In this document: positions 1 through 9,991 of the stretch, one piece after another
Numbering within the stretch: position 1 is the stretch's first letter
Layout: each line of letters starts with the position of its first letter
From: Candidozyma auris
Taxonomy: Eukaryota; Ascomycota; Pichiomycetes; Serinales; Metschnikowiaceae
Direction of reading: 5' to 3'
Assembly: GCF_003013715.1 (NCBI RefSeq)
Contig: NC_072816.1
Location: 558,001-622,000, forward strand
Length of the DNA: 64,000 nt
The notes under the pieces: generated by a model
The model's database searches: none
What the model was told of the DNA's origin: nothing
Seen by the model: only the letters and a program-made list of their open reading frames with translations
Translations under genes and position numbers: made by a program

Positions 1-32
1 AACGTCCTCCGCAGAGTCGAAACTCTACATCT

Positions 33-50
33 TTATATATATATTTTTTT
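33..50 (+). promoter_or_regulatory. TA-rich stretch upstream of AGC1
   Basis: A TTTATATATATAT run about 175 bp before the AGC1 ATG, followed by a T-tract. It could serve as a TATA element; position and composition are the only evidence. Confidence 0.35.
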
Positions 51-217
51 TTTCCTTTTGGTTTATTTCATAGACCGGATCACCTCCAGATCCGTTTCTT
101 GTTTGTGCCTCGTTTTCCATTTCCCTGTTCTTCTAGTTACTAGCAGTTTGTACTAGTATACTCGAGTGTTTCAATCTTCAGCCCACTGGCACAAAGTTTT
201 TCCACCGTTCCCATACC

Positions 218-2362
218 ATGTCGTTGAAAGCCAGGGAGATCTTCGACCAGTTTGCGTCGTTCGACCCCGTGTCCAACAAGAAGTTCCTCTCGTTGCCCGA
301 GTTCGTGTCGATTTTGGCGCCTTTCCCCAACGACATCTCTCCACTGTCGTACTCGTTGCTTTACTTGATTGCAGACAGAAACAAGAAGGGCTATGTGGAC
401 GAAGACGACTTCGTGCACTTCACCACGACGTTGACCCAGAAGGACGGTGAGTTCAAGTTGTTGTTCAACTTGTTGGCCAATGACGACAAGAAGTTGACCT
501 ACGACCGCTGCATCGACATGTTGACCGCCCTCAACAAGGCCGCAGACCCAAATTATCAGCCCAAGAGGTTTAAGGCCAACTGGGCGTACTTGGAGCGCTT
601 TTTCGCTCCCAACGGCGAGATCAACTTCCAGGATTTCGTGTCGTTGGTCAATTACTTGCCTGTGACGAAGTTGATTGGTGGTTTTGAGGTGAGAGCCGGC
701 AGAGGCGGCGTTATCTCCAAGGACGACTTTTACCACTTGTTGCAGACCAACTTGAGCCATAAGTTGTCGGTGAAATTGCGCAAGAACTTGGCCTCGTTGC
801 CCGAATTCTTCAACCAGGACACCTTCACCCTTCTGAACGTGTTGTTCGTGTACAATTGCTTGAACAAGCTCGATTTGATCAACGAGGTCATTGCCAACAC
901 CCCTCCAACTACAAAGGACAAGGCGGATATCTTGATCAACAAGGTGGACTTGTACAACCACTTGAACGACCACCTCTTGAAGTCGCTGAACTTCAAGCCC
1001 ATCACCACCGTGGAGATCGACTTGTTGTTCTACTTGATCAACAGAAATGAAGAAACTATCCCCAGAAGAGAGTTGATCTCCTTCTTGAACCCCAACTACC
1101 TCAATAACGAGCCTACCTTGTACTCGATCTTCGACCACCCTGCAGCCCAGCCCGTCAAGGATGACAACTTCTCCTTGTGGCCGATCTTCGACTCCTTGTA
1201 CTCGTTCTTCTTGGGCTCAATAGCAGGGTGTATTGGTGCCACTGTGGTGTACCCTATAGACTTGGTCAAGACAAGAATGCAGGCCCAGAAACACAAGGCA
1301 CTTTATGACAACTCTTTCGACTGTTTTAAGAAGATTCTTAGAAAAGAGGGTTTCAAGGGCTTGTACTCCGGTTTGGCTGCCCAATTGGTTGGTGTGGCTC
1401 CTGAAAAGGCCATCAAGTTGACCGTCAATGACTTGGTCCGTGGAATTGGCTCTAATGACGATGGCTCCATCACCATGGGCTGGGAAATCGCCGCGGGCTC
1501 GTCTGCTGGTGCCTGTCAAGTCATCTTCACTAATCCTTTGGAAATCGTGAAGATTAGATTGCAAATGCAGGGCGGCAAAGCCAAGGAGTTGAAACCAGGT
1601 GAAATTCCTCACAAGAGATTGACTGCCGCTCAGATCATCAGACAATTGGGTTTGAAAGGTCTCTATAAGGGTGCCAGCGCCTGTTTGTTGAGAGACGTGC
1701 CCTTCTCGGCCATTTACTTCCCCACCTACGCCAACATCAAGTACCACTTGTTCAACTACGACCCTAACGACCCTAATAAGAGACACTCGCTCAATACATG
1801 GCAGTTGTTGCTTTCGGGTGCTTTGGCAGGCGCCCCAGCGGCTTTCTTCACCACTCCAGCCGATGTCATCAAGACGAGGTTGCAGGTTGAGGCCAAGCAG
1901 GGCGAAGTCAAATATAGAGGCATTTTCCATGCATTTGGTCTCATATTGAAGGAAGAGGGAGTCTCTGCGTTCTTCAAGGGTTCCTTGGCCAGAGTGTTCA
2001 GATCGTCGCCTCAATTCGGTTTCACCTTGGCCTCCTACGAGTTGTTGCAGAGATTATTCCCCTTGCATCCCGTTAACACAAGAGAATCCAACTTCAAGGC
2101 CATCTCGGGCTACCCCGGCGTGTACAACTTGACTAATGAGCAAGTTTACGGCCAGCAGCTGAGAATAATGTACCTCAATCAGGATAAGTTGTTCCAGCAG
2201 CACGGCTTGGCAGCTCCAGGTAAGGACTTGAGCAACGCATTGATCAAGTTGCCTGCTGACTATGTGTACAAGTCGCTGGATGCGGTGAAGTTGTTATTAG
2301 ACCTTGACTACAAGTTTGGCAATTTCGACTACAACTCGTACTCACGCTTCATCAAACATTAA
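218..2362 (+). CDS. AGC1: Mitochondrial aspartate/glutamate carrier, Aralar/Agc1 type
   Basis: Predicted inner-membrane carrier exchanging aspartate and glutamate, part of the malate-aspartate shuttle. The N-terminal half (about residues 1-320) is an EF-hand-like regulatory region; an acidic loop DRNKKGYVDEDD lies near residue 53. The C-terminal half is a mitochondrial carrier domain with the three expected signature repeats PIDLVKTRMQAQ, PLEIVKIRLQMQ and PADVIKTRLQVE. The length of 714 residues is close to animal Aralar and shorter than S. cerevisiae Agc1. A final 100-residue tail follows the carrier domain. The ATG at 218 is the first good start after a TA-rich upstream stretch. It is convergent with the next gene. 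Whether the EF-hand-like region binds calcium cannot be judged here. Confidence 0.93.
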   Translation: MSLKAREIFDQFASFDPVSNKKFLSLPEFVSILAPFPNDISPLSYSLLYLIADRNKKGYVDEDDFVHFTTTLTQKDGEFKLLFNLLANDDKKLTYDRCIDMLTALNKAADPNYQPKRFKANWAYLERFFAPNGEINFQDFVSLVNYLPVTKLIGGFEVRAGRGGVISKDDFYHLLQTNLSHKLSVKLRKNLASLPEFFNQDTFTLLNVLFVYNCLNKLDLINEVIANTPPTTKDKADILINKVDLYNHLNDHLLKSLNFKPITTVEIDLLFYLINRNEETIPRRELISFLNPNYLNNEPTLYSIFDHPAAQPVKDDNFSLWPIFDSLYSFFLGSIAGCIGATVVYPIDLVKTRMQAQKHKALYDNSFDCFKKILRKEGFKGLYSGLAAQLVGVAPEKAIKLTVNDLVRGIGSNDDGSITMGWEIAAGSSAGACQVIFTNPLEIVKIRLQMQGGKAKELKPGEIPHKRLTAAQIIRQLGLKGLYKGASACLLRDVPFSAIYFPTYANIKYHLFNYDPNDPNKRHSLNTWQLLLSGALAGAPAAFFTTPADVIKTRLQVEAKQGEVKYRGIFHAFGLILKEEGVSAFFKGSLARVFRSSPQFGFTLASYELLQRLFPLHPVNTRESNFKAISGYPGVYNLTNEQVYGQQLRIMYLNQDKLFQQHGLAAPGKDLSNALIKLPADYVYKSLDAVKLLLDLDYKFGNFDYNSYSRFIKH

Positions 2363-2505
2363 TTATGTGCCATGACTTCCAATCCCCGTGAATATCACGA
2401 TATCTATTTCCCCTTGTTTTTTATATGTCATTCAGAATACAAAGGATAGAACTTGGTTATGCTGTAGCTTTTCCATCTGTATCCCAACCTGTGCAAACAT
2501 GCAAA

Positions 2506-3804
2506 TTATCGGAACAACCATGTGTCCGAGCTCAGCGATAAATAAATTGCGCTGTTCTCGTCAAATAACACTCTGTGCTCTCCCGCAAGCTTTTGCGATG
2601 CAAACGCTCTTGATGTGCATCTCGCAGAGTGTCGTCTCTCGAGATCAATCACCAAGAAATGACCACTATCTTCTTCAACTACCAAAACCCCCTTGTGTAA
2701 GAAGCAGATGGGTCTTGCCTTGTTGTGATTTTCGATTGGCAACAGTATGATGATTCCATTCCAAGCTTGCAGCGACAACTTGAATTCCCTGATTTCGACA
2801 GAACTCCTTGTTACTATAGCGAAAATCATTATATCGGAGTGAGAGGTTGACTTCATTCTGAAGTGATAGATGGGCGCTTCCTTGAGGTACAACGTAAGCA
2901 TACCGCCATGTTGTTTCACGATTTTTAAAGACAGCGAATGAATGAATGATACAAGATCACCATCAGCGATGGCGTCTCGGGGCAAGTCGTTGCCTAAACC
3001 AATGGCTAATCTCTTTGTGCTCAAGTCTTTCACAGAATTCAGCAATGCCGCCGTTTCGATTTTCAAAATAGCATCAGAGACGAAGAAGTACGTATGCGTT
3101 TCCGAGAACGCAAACGTCTCAAAAGTGTTTATTTTTTCCAGCTGCTTGTCTCCATGTTTGTCAATGAAGTTGTACGGATCACGCAGCATTGTCAAAAAAT
3201 CTTGATCCAATTCAGTGAGTTCTCCATAATGGTTCACGCACTGAAACTGTTGATGTCCACCACAGAATATCAAGTCATAACTTGGAGTCTTGAAGCCACT
3301 TAAAAGAACGCTAGGGGTGTTGGTCGTGTAACGATGGAGAAGTCCATTCTTCTTAAGTGGCAACTTGGCAGTTCCAACACTTCTCGTCAGCGGCTTGAAG
3401 TAGATGAATTCGCAAGGTTTGTTCATCAGGTCGGCCGGGTAAGGCCATAGCGATACGTCACGCATTATTTGCTTGCTGCAACTCTTGAGAAAGGACAACA
3501 TCCACTGGAAATACAGCATCTGGACAGCCCCAAGCTTCAATGACGTGAGTAAGTTTTCGGGATATCGCGGTAGCATATGTAGATGCTTGTTTAGTTGGAG
3601 CGCCTTATCCCGACTTTCGGCATCCTCTTTCTCCTTTTTTGCCGTCGAGAACTTCTCTCTTCTCAAGTCGGCTTGTACCGCATTGTTTGAGTACTGTGAG
3701 TTGAAAGTGCTATCACCATTAGTCACGGCGAAATATCGTTTCTTCTCTGAGTCGTAGACGAATCCAGGAAACACCGACACTGATGGCAGATTTGGGTTGG
3801 CCAT
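2506..3804 (-). CDS. Putative WD40-like protein (DCAF4/WDR21-like N-terminus)
   Basis: A 432-residue protein without catalytic motifs that I can name. The N-terminus (PGFVYDSEKKRYF near residue 13) resembles the start of DCAF4/WDR21 proteins, where a PG-x-YD-x-RYF segment precedes a beta-propeller. The rest alternates short hydrophobic strands with polar loops, consistent with a divergent propeller, but no clean WD dipeptides are evident. The ATG is at 3804-3802 on the minus strand. It is convergent with AGC1 across a 143-bp gap. The DCAF4 link is inference from the N-terminal motif. Treat the gene as real and the function as unknown. Confidence 0.6.
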   Translation of the reverse strand: MANPNLPSVSVFPGFVYDSEKKRYFAVTNGDSTFNSQYSNNAVQADLRREKFSTAKKEKEDAESRDKALQLNKHLHMLPRYPENLLTSLKLGAVQMLYFQWMLSFLKSCSKQIMRDVSLWPYPADLMNKPCEFIYFKPLTRSVGTAKLPLKKNGLLHRYTTNTPSVLLSGFKTPSYDLIFCGGHQQFQCVNHYGELTELDQDFLTMLRDPYNFIDKHGDKQLEKINTFETFAFSETHTYFFVSDAILKIETAALLNSVKDLSTKRLAIGLGNDLPRDAIADGDLVSFIHSLSLKIVKQHGGMLTLYLKEAPIYHFRMKSTSHSDIMIFAIVTRSSVEIREFKLSLQAWNGIIILLPIENHNKARPICFLHKGVLVVEEDSGHFLVIDLERRHSARCTSRAFASQKLAGEHRVLFDENSAIYLSLSSDTWLFR

Positions 3805-4411
3805 TCAGTGCAAGTCTTAAGTTGAGGAGGACAGTGATATGCAAAGATTTGTTATTAACTGAGGACCTGTGAAGGGCTGAATGTTTGGAGAGGATCGTTT
3901 GAAGGGAGTTAGCATGGGGGAAATCAAAAGACCCATACCGGTGCGAAGTGAGGCACTTTAGGAAGGACGACAGAAGCTTGACGAGAAGGGCAATGGAAAT
4001 GGCACATCCTTGCGTAATAAGGGTTGTAAATGAGAATTTTGAATGATTGTATTTTTCGGTTTTTTGAAGACTCTGCAAGCCCTCATTTTAAGGCTGTTCT
4101 GGTGAATTGTCATGGAAATACCATCTCCTAGCAATTTCGCAGCCAATTCAAGAGAACCTAGACAAAGGCGTAGAATAACGCAAAACGGCCTTAATTTTCT
4201 GTGAACAGCGATCATTAAGGTACCACGATCGACTAACGACCACGATCACAAATATCACCAGCTAAATCTCAAAAATTGAGTGGATGACCAAAATGCTCTC
4301 GCCAATTAGTTCTAGTCAAAATACCTCTACGAGGAAAAATTAGCCGGAAACCTTCACGACGCCCTAGCATCAATGGACAAACTCGAATTTTCAAGCTGCT
4401 TTCCAACCCAT
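3805..4411. other. Intergenic gap, 607 bp
   Basis: Upstream region of the DCAF4-like gene and downstream region of BUD13. It contains one copy of the recurrent 11-bp motif (4135-4145). Short open frames here show no recognisable protein. Confidence 0.6.
4135..4145 (-). promoter_or_regulatory. TGGCTGCGAAA motif copy
   Basis: TTTCGCAGCCA on the plus strand, 331 bp upstream of the DCAF4-like gene start. One of 16 exact copies of TGGYTGCRAAA in the window. Confidence 0.5.
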
Positions 4412-5218
4412 CTAGTCGTAGTCGTAGTCGTATTCAGTGTAGGACTCAGCGGAGGCTCTCGAAACCACCTTCTTCACGTGCTCAGCGTTCCTCTTCTCCA
4501 AGAGCTTCGCCTCAAACCCATTTGATCTGTCCACTCCATCCCAAAAGCATCCTGCAGGGATCTTGAAACGATTGCTAGGGTTCATTCCTTTGTTGTACGT
4601 TGGTCTCGTGGACTTATACCGCTCACTTGCATTTACAGTGTCAGTAGAATTCGCTAGCGGGTCGTCAAACCGTTGCTTCTGCGACATGTGACTCACATAG
4701 GCTGCATCGGATGTCGATACGTCAAAGCGGGACGCCAGCGCAAGTTTCGCCTGAAACTCTGCCTCTCGTAGTCTCTCCATATCAGACTGATTGACTTTGC
4801 GCTGTCTTTCTTTTTCTGCCTTTTCCTTAGCCTCTTTTTCAGCTCGTAGCTCTGCAGTGCGCTTTTCTATGTCGACAATCCGTCCCGATGAGTCTCTGTA
4901 AACTGTGGCGGCCATATTTTCCTCCTTCGCAGAAACTGCCGGAGGCCTCTTATTTGTACTGGCATTAGAAACATGGTCAATCTTCTCGCCTGTATCAATC
5001 TTCTTAAATCCTTTGTTTTCTCTAATTGGTGCCCCCAATGCAATTGTTGGCGCCGACTCTTCATCAGACTCTGGATTGACGTCATCCGTTTTCGAGATGG
5101 TCGGAAGAGAAGACTGTTCTACAACAACCGAAGCCTGTTGGTGTTTGGGTTTCTTCTTTTTCCTCTTCTTTTCCGGTCCTTCACCAAGGTATTTGGCGAG
5201 ATAGTCTGCTCTTGACAT
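4412..5218 (-). CDS. BUD13: Bud13/Cwc26, RES-complex splicing factor
   Basis: Component of the spliceosome-associated RES complex (Bud13, Pml1, Snu17), needed for efficient pre-mRNA splicing and nuclear retention of unspliced RNA. Family hallmarks are the N-terminus [11 protein letters not shown] followed by a lysine-rich tract, the central [14 protein letters not shown] block leading into a charged helix, and the C-terminal block ending in [20 protein letters not shown]. These are diagnostic for the Bud13 family. I start at the methionine at 5218; an in-frame ATG 15 codons upstream precedes the conserved N-terminus with no family similarity. The product has 268 residues, the usual fungal size. 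Confidence 0.93.
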   Translation of the reverse strand: MSRADYLAKYLGEGPEKKRKKKKPKHQQASVVVEQSSLPTISKTDDVNPESDEESAPTIALGAPIRENKGFKKIDTGEKIDHVSNASTNKRPPAVSAKEENMAATVYRDSSGRIVDIEKRTAELRAEKEAKEKAEKERQRKVNQSDMERLREAEFQAKLALASRFDVSTSDAAYVSHMSQKQRFDDPLANSTDTVNASERYKSTRPTYNKGMNPSNRFKIPAGCFWDGVDRSNGFEAKLLEKRNAEHVKKVVSRASAESYTEYDYDYD

Positions 5219-5428
5219 TAATTGTGATGGAGTTGTATTTGAGGATTTACGCAGGATTATCACGAAGATTTATATAGTACATACAGTTGGTTACTGTGAG
5301 GGTAAAATGAGAATTGTGCAAAGCCAAGGCAACGTGTGCAGGAAGCCAGCAGTCACCTGTATTATAGTGAGTCGGCAGCTACCTTAACCTAAACCCAAAC
5401 CTTGCCTACTCGGGCGGCAAACCTGATT

Positions 5429-6809
5429 TCAGCGCCTTAGTTGGTTCACCTCACTGTGGACTTGTGCTAGAGTTTCACAGAGCTCCATGAAAACAAGGTA
5501 CTGACTTTTAACAACCTCTACAACGTCATTTATGCTGCCCATGGAATCATTGGCCGACTTTTGCAACCCATTAATTGCGTCTTCACTCTCCTTTATCACG
5601 CTTTCGTAGCTTTCCATTACCTCTTTATAATGCTTGATTTTTTTCACAAAAAATTCGTTTAACTGGAATGATGAGGACAACTTTGTGCCTGGAGTAGATA
5701 GCTGAATTATTAGTTGCATGATGTTACCGATGTCCTCGGTGAGCTCGTCATTCACAGATTTCAAAGCCCTCAACAGGTTGCTATCGCCCTTCAAGGCCTG
5801 TTTGATGGTAGATATCTTTGTATGCAAATAACTGACGTCGGAGTCCAACGATTTCACTAATTGATTGTGTTTGGGAAGATCGGCATTAAGGGTCGTTGCT
5901 ATGAGATGCTGCGTGCTGATATAGTGGTCGAACTCTTGTAATTCTTTCTTGATTTCAGGCGGGAGGTCACCAAATCTTGTCATGGCAGTCAACTGTGTGG
6001 CCGGCTGAGTTTGCTGCTGTTGCTGTGGTTGGTTCTGCTGCTGCAGACCACCAAAAAGACCACCTGACGTTGTGTTGGAGGAAACAACCCACCTCCCGTG
6101 TTGGTCGAGCCACCAAAGAGGCCGCCAGTATTTGCAGAATTTCCAGTATTAGAAGACTGGTTGAAGAGTCCGCCTCCTGTAGATGTGGTGCCTGAGCCGC
6201 CAAAAAGTGGTTTTTGTGCTGTGGTCGATTGATTGCTGGAACCGAAAAGGCCCCCTGAGGAAGCTGCAGGCTTCAGGCCAAACAATCCAGTGGACGTACC
6301 ACCAGAAGTGCTGGCAGTATTGTTTGCACCAAAGAGACTACCGCCTTGCTGGTTTTGCTGACCCTGTTGCTGATTTTGTTGTCCTAAAGAGCTGCCAAAA
6401 AGGCCACCTCCAGTGGTTGTGCTAGCACCAGCAGGCTTCTGGCCAAAGAGAGAAGACCCTGAAGTGTTTGCGCCGAATCCCAGCGTTCCTGTGGCAGGCT
6501 TCTGACCAAAAGCCCTCCAGAAGTTGTCGAAGCCTGATTATTTTGGCCAAAGAGCCCCGTGGAGCCAGTATTCGAGGCGCCAAAGCCGGTAGTACCCGGC
6601 GTCGTGCCTAGGTTTTGGTTCTGGCCAAAAAGACCGCCAGTAGATGAGCTTTGTGTTCCACTTCCAAATAGACCTGAAGATTGAGGTTTCTGCTGCTGAC
6701 CAAAAAGACCTCCAGAAGCTGTGTTTCCTGATGCGCCAAGGCCAGAGGATGGCTGCGAGGAGCCAAAGCTAAACGAGCTCGAGGCTGGTTTAGTGGAAGC
6801 GCCGAACAT
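5429..6809 (-). CDS. NUP49: Nup49, GLFG nucleoporin (frame broken twice)
   Basis: FG nucleoporin of the Nsp1-Nup57-Nup49 channel complex in the central transport channel. The N-terminal half is a GLFG repeat domain starting MFGASTKPASS; the C-terminal half is a coiled-coil region starting near FGDLPPEIKKELQEFD that should bind Nup57 and Nsp1. The frame is interrupted twice. Near 6508-6511 the frame changes in a run of four A where five would keep GLFG in register. Near 6081-6085 it changes again next to AAA. Each change is repaired by one extra base, giving about 460 codons, against 472 residues in S. cerevisiae. Because the gene is expected to be essential and both breaks lie at homopolymers, I read them as consensus errors. 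Confidence 0.88.
6081..6085 (-). other. Second apparent one-base deletion in NUP49
   Basis: Next to GAAAC. The upstream frame ends in NTGGGLF; the frame one base over continues as SNTTSGGLFGG and then into the coiled-coil domain. One missing base explains it. Confidence 0.72.
6508..6511 (-). other. Apparent one-base deletion in NUP49 GLFG region
   Basis: An A4 run on the plus strand. Upstream the frame reads GLFG repeats; downstream the same frame leaves the repeat pattern. One additional A restores GG-L-F-G-Q. Confidence 0.75.
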
Positions 6810-6914
6810 AGAGGAATTGGGGTGAGGTGAAAATAACTATGGCGGTGATGTTTGTTGTTGGAGTCAATTTTTTTAGTGAGTAGGTGGTAGCTTGTAGACA
6901 GGAATGCCATAGAA

Positions 6915-6925
6915 TGGCTGCAAAA
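6915..6925 (+). promoter_or_regulatory. TGGCTGCAAAA motif copy
   Basis: Lies 106 bp upstream of the NUP49 start. Confidence 0.5.
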
Positions 6926-8087
6926 TCCATGAAGATTTTGCTGAAAATGACGTTGTAGAAAGGAAAGAAGAGCGATTTCCAAGCTTTTGAGGATACCATG
7001 TAAAGGGGGGTTTAATTGATATCTTTTGGTTGTGTTCAGGATGCAATATGTGGAGAATGTGCAGACATCATCAAGTGAGAAGAGCAAAAGCAGGGACACA
7101 ACCGACGGATAGCTTAGGGTCGAAAACAAAAGCATTTAAAGAATCTGATCTCTTCAGTGGCATAAAAGAGAAATTTTTTACTTTTATTAAAAATTCTTTC
7201 AATCTGAGGGGAAAATTGAAGCAGAAGCAAAAGAGGGTTGAGAACTGAGGACCATGCACCATCAGCAAACCTTGGCCTCGTTCGAAGGACATTGAGGCGC
7301 AAATGGCGCCCTTCATTAAAGACTCATCCGAGGCTGGCATTAATTCCCCCCACACCGTCTCACTTCCTATATCTAGCGAACAAGCGAAAGGTATACAGTG
7401 ACCACATTAACAAGTTTGGCTAGAAAAACAGGGCCTTGAAATATTAACATGGATATCGGAGCTAGAGACATACATCACAACGTGGGATCAGTATCAATTT
7501 CCGCAATGCTTCCACAACTCTGCTTCATATCTCACAAGTACCGAGCAACCCGTTCCAGAGTCAGCAGAATAGACCACACTGCAGGGAAGCGGTTGAAACT
7601 TCCTGGACACACAAAATCAGGATGCAACTTTTTCGGGATAGACAGGATTCCCGTGCTGTCTTCGTTCCTGCAAGCCTATGATGTAGAACATATGGGAAAG
7701 AGCTACCAGAGAAGCGCATTTACCGAAGTGCAACAACAACGCTTTTTGACGGGAGATTCAACTTTCGAAGAAGGATAACTCAGCCAAACGGAAGTGCTAA
7801 CATTTGATAAATGTAATTATCAAAACCCGAGTAAGAGGTATCATCCTCTCATTGGCATAATTGTCGCAAACCGATTTCGGGTATCTTGAACATATATCCG
7901 GGCTCCTTCTTCTCTAACCCCTTGCATGCAACCGAAACCCCACTGAGAAACGAACGTCGCTTATTTCTAACCCTTCTGCAGCTTTCTTGCGCTCTATACG
8001 CAAAATGGTGCCGTTCAACTTGGTGAAAAAACAAGCCGAATGAGGCCGTGCCACCGTTTGGCCGTATTTCGACCCAACTAGAAAGTG

Positions 8088-8094
8088 TATAAAT
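8088..8094 (+). promoter_or_regulatory. TATA box of the aspartyl protease gene
   Basis: TATAAAT 53 bp before the chosen ATG at 8147. A clean TATA box fits a regulated secreted-enzyme gene. It also argues against an upstream in-frame start at 8093, which would overlap the box. Confidence 0.6.
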
Positions 8095-8146
8095 GAGGGC
8101 TCTGTGCCCAGACAGCCAACTCTCAACTTTCCAAAAATCATCCTCA

Positions 8147-9331
8147 ATGCTCCCGTTCTTGACTCTCATTTCTCTCGCTTTAGCATTTGCACACGCCTTG
8201 GTGATCCCTCAAGAAGACATCGCAGCTCATGAAAAGAGAACCGTTGCTCCTCTCAAGCTTGACTTTAAGGTCAAGAAGTCTTTCAATGAGTCCACTCCCA
8301 TTTCGGCCATCAGTACTAAAGCAGAAGCGCTCAACTCACACTTCTCTTTGACTAAGAGAGCAACAAGCGCCACTCTCACAAACAACAGAGACATCAGCTA
8401 CTTGCTTGACTTGAAGCTCGGCTCCGACCAACAGCCTATCACTGTGCTTTTGGACACTGGCTCTTCTGACCTCTGGGTATACAGCTCTTCTGTGTCCAGC
8501 GCCATTGGTGGGACATTTAATACATCTTCATCCTTGGATGATAAGAAGACTGGAGACGATTTCTCGATTAAATACTTGGATGGCTCCTATGCCAAAGGAG
8601 AGTATGTCACCGACGACTTTGCTTTAGAAGACGGCAAGAAGCTCTTGGACGACTTCCAGTTTGCGGTTGTGGACTCTGCTAAGATCAAATCTCTGGGAAT
8701 CTTGGGTGTCGCTGACAAGAACCAGGAAGAGCTGCATCCACACTACGACAACTTGCCTTGGGCTTTGCAAGCACAGGGCGTCACCCCAAAAGCATCGTAT
8801 TCGTTGTACTTGGGATCAGAAGAGTCTGGCAAGGGCTCGATCATCTTTGGCGGTATTGACACCGAGAAGTACGAGGGAGAGTTGACCAAGTACCCGGTTG
8901 CGGGAACTCTAGGCTTGGCTCTTGATGTCAAAAGTGCTGAGATAGGTGGGAACAACATCACGTTGAACAAGCAAGTCGTGTTAGATTCCGGAACTTCGTT
9001 GAACTTGTGGCCCAGCGACCTTATCGACGCAGTTGGTAAGGAGCTTGGGGGAGTCGAACTTTTTGGCTTCTGGTTCGTGCAATGCGACCAGCCCAAGGAC
9101 AAATACTTGACTTTTGATTTCGGCAAAAACAAAATCAAGGTGTCTTACCAGGACCTCATTTGGAAGTCTCAGGGGAAGTGTCTTTTGGGAGTCCAGCCTA
9201 GTCAGCAGGATGTTTATATCTTTGGCGACGTTTTCTTGAGATCCGCCTATGTCTACTATGATCTTTCTCTGAAAGAAATCTCCATCGCCCAAGCAAAAGA
9301 TAGCGACACCTCAAACATCATCAGCGCTTAA
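8147..9331 (+). CDS. Secreted aspartyl protease (pepsin family A1)
   Basis: A 394-residue secreted aspartic endopeptidase. An N-terminal signal peptide (about residues 1-18, MLPFLTLISLALAFAHA) is followed by a propeptide with dibasic Lys-Arg sites at 30-31 and 70-71. The second precedes ATSATLTNN and is the likely Kex2 maturation point. The mature enzyme has both catalytic motifs, DTGSS (Asp103) and a later VVLDSGTS. Two cysteines (in FVQCDQ and GKCLLG) could form the C-terminal-lobe disulphide; the usual N-lobe cysteine pair is not apparent. No hydrophobic C-terminal GPI-anchor tail is present, so it should be released rather than cell-bound. Resembles the SAP family of CUG-clade yeasts; the particular member cannot be assigned. 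Confidence 0.92.
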   Translation: MLPFLTLISLALAFAHALVIPQEDIAAHEKRTVAPLKLDFKVKKSFNESTPISAISTKAEALNSHFSLTKRATSATLTNNRDISYLLDLKLGSDQQPITVLLDTGSSDLWVYSSSVSSAIGGTFNTSSSLDDKKTGDDFSIKYLDGSYAKGEYVTDDFALEDGKKLLDDFQFAVVDSAKIKSLGILGVADKNQEELHPHYDNLPWALQAQGVTPKASYSLYLGSEESGKGSIIFGGIDTEKYEGELTKYPVAGTLGLALDVKSAEIGGNNITLNKQVVLDSGTSLNLWPSDLIDAVGKELGGVELFGFWFVQCDQPKDKYLTFDFGKNKIKVSYQDLIWKSQGKCLLGVQPSQQDVYIFGDVFLRSAYVYYDLSLKEISIAQAKDSDTSNIISA

Positions 9332-9991
9332 CAGTGGATGTTGGAGTGTAAGTAGCACTTTGTATAGCTTCTTGACCATGAAACGTCTAGCACAATTTGT
9401 AGGCCTACGAAATAGTCAACTGGAGCCTTTTGTATCAACCTAGAAGACACCACACCGAAGGACTTCAATGATGACCGTTTCAAGAAAGCACCTACCGGTT
9501 GTATAAACTGACTTAATCTATATTTGCTCATCAAGAATTGCACGCCTTCATTGGACACCGATCTTTACGGAGCTCTCCTCTTTTGTGACTGGCAAAGCAG
9601 GCCCTCTTGTGTTTATCTCTTTTCTGTCTTCAGCGTACAAAATTTGAATTTAGAAGTTTTTAATTGGATTGTCTAACCCAAGAGTTGAGAAGGATTGTCT
9701 ACTCAATCGATACTGATGCAAGGCGGGCATCTTAGTAAACCTGTGTTCAAGGATGCTGGCAAGGGGCTCAAGATAAGTCTTTTACTCTAAGTGTGATGAA
9801 TGCTGTATGTGAACTGCAAAATGCCGTGATTGCGGGGTGAAGCTACTTACATGAAATCACACATGCTTCCAGCGGTAACTTCTGATGCAAGTTTATGCTA
9901 CTTTGCCATTTTTTGTTTCCAACTATCAGTTGTGATCAAATACAAAGAGCAATTGAGATCCTTGTTCTGAAAGCTATAGTTTTATTCAAAG
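9332..9991. other. Intergenic gap, 660 bp
   Basis: Between the protease stop and the decayed membrane-protein gene. I see no gene, repeat or convincing regulatory element. Confidence 0.5.

Larger units (their letters stand above)
6810..8146. other. Intergenic gap, 1337 bp
   Basis: Upstream regions of NUP49 (minus) and the aspartyl protease (plus). It holds the 11-bp motif at 6915 and the protease TATA box at 8088. A 109-codon open frame at 7449-7778 has no recognisable similarity and is not called. Confidence 0.55.

Noticed and set aside
7449..7778. 109-codon open frame starting at an ATG
   Set aside because: No recognisable domain, not well placed relative to promoter features, and composition resembles the surrounding gap.
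8093..8146. N-terminal extension of the aspartyl protease
   Set aside because: It would overlap the TATA box and displace the signal peptide; the ATG at 8147 opens directly into it.
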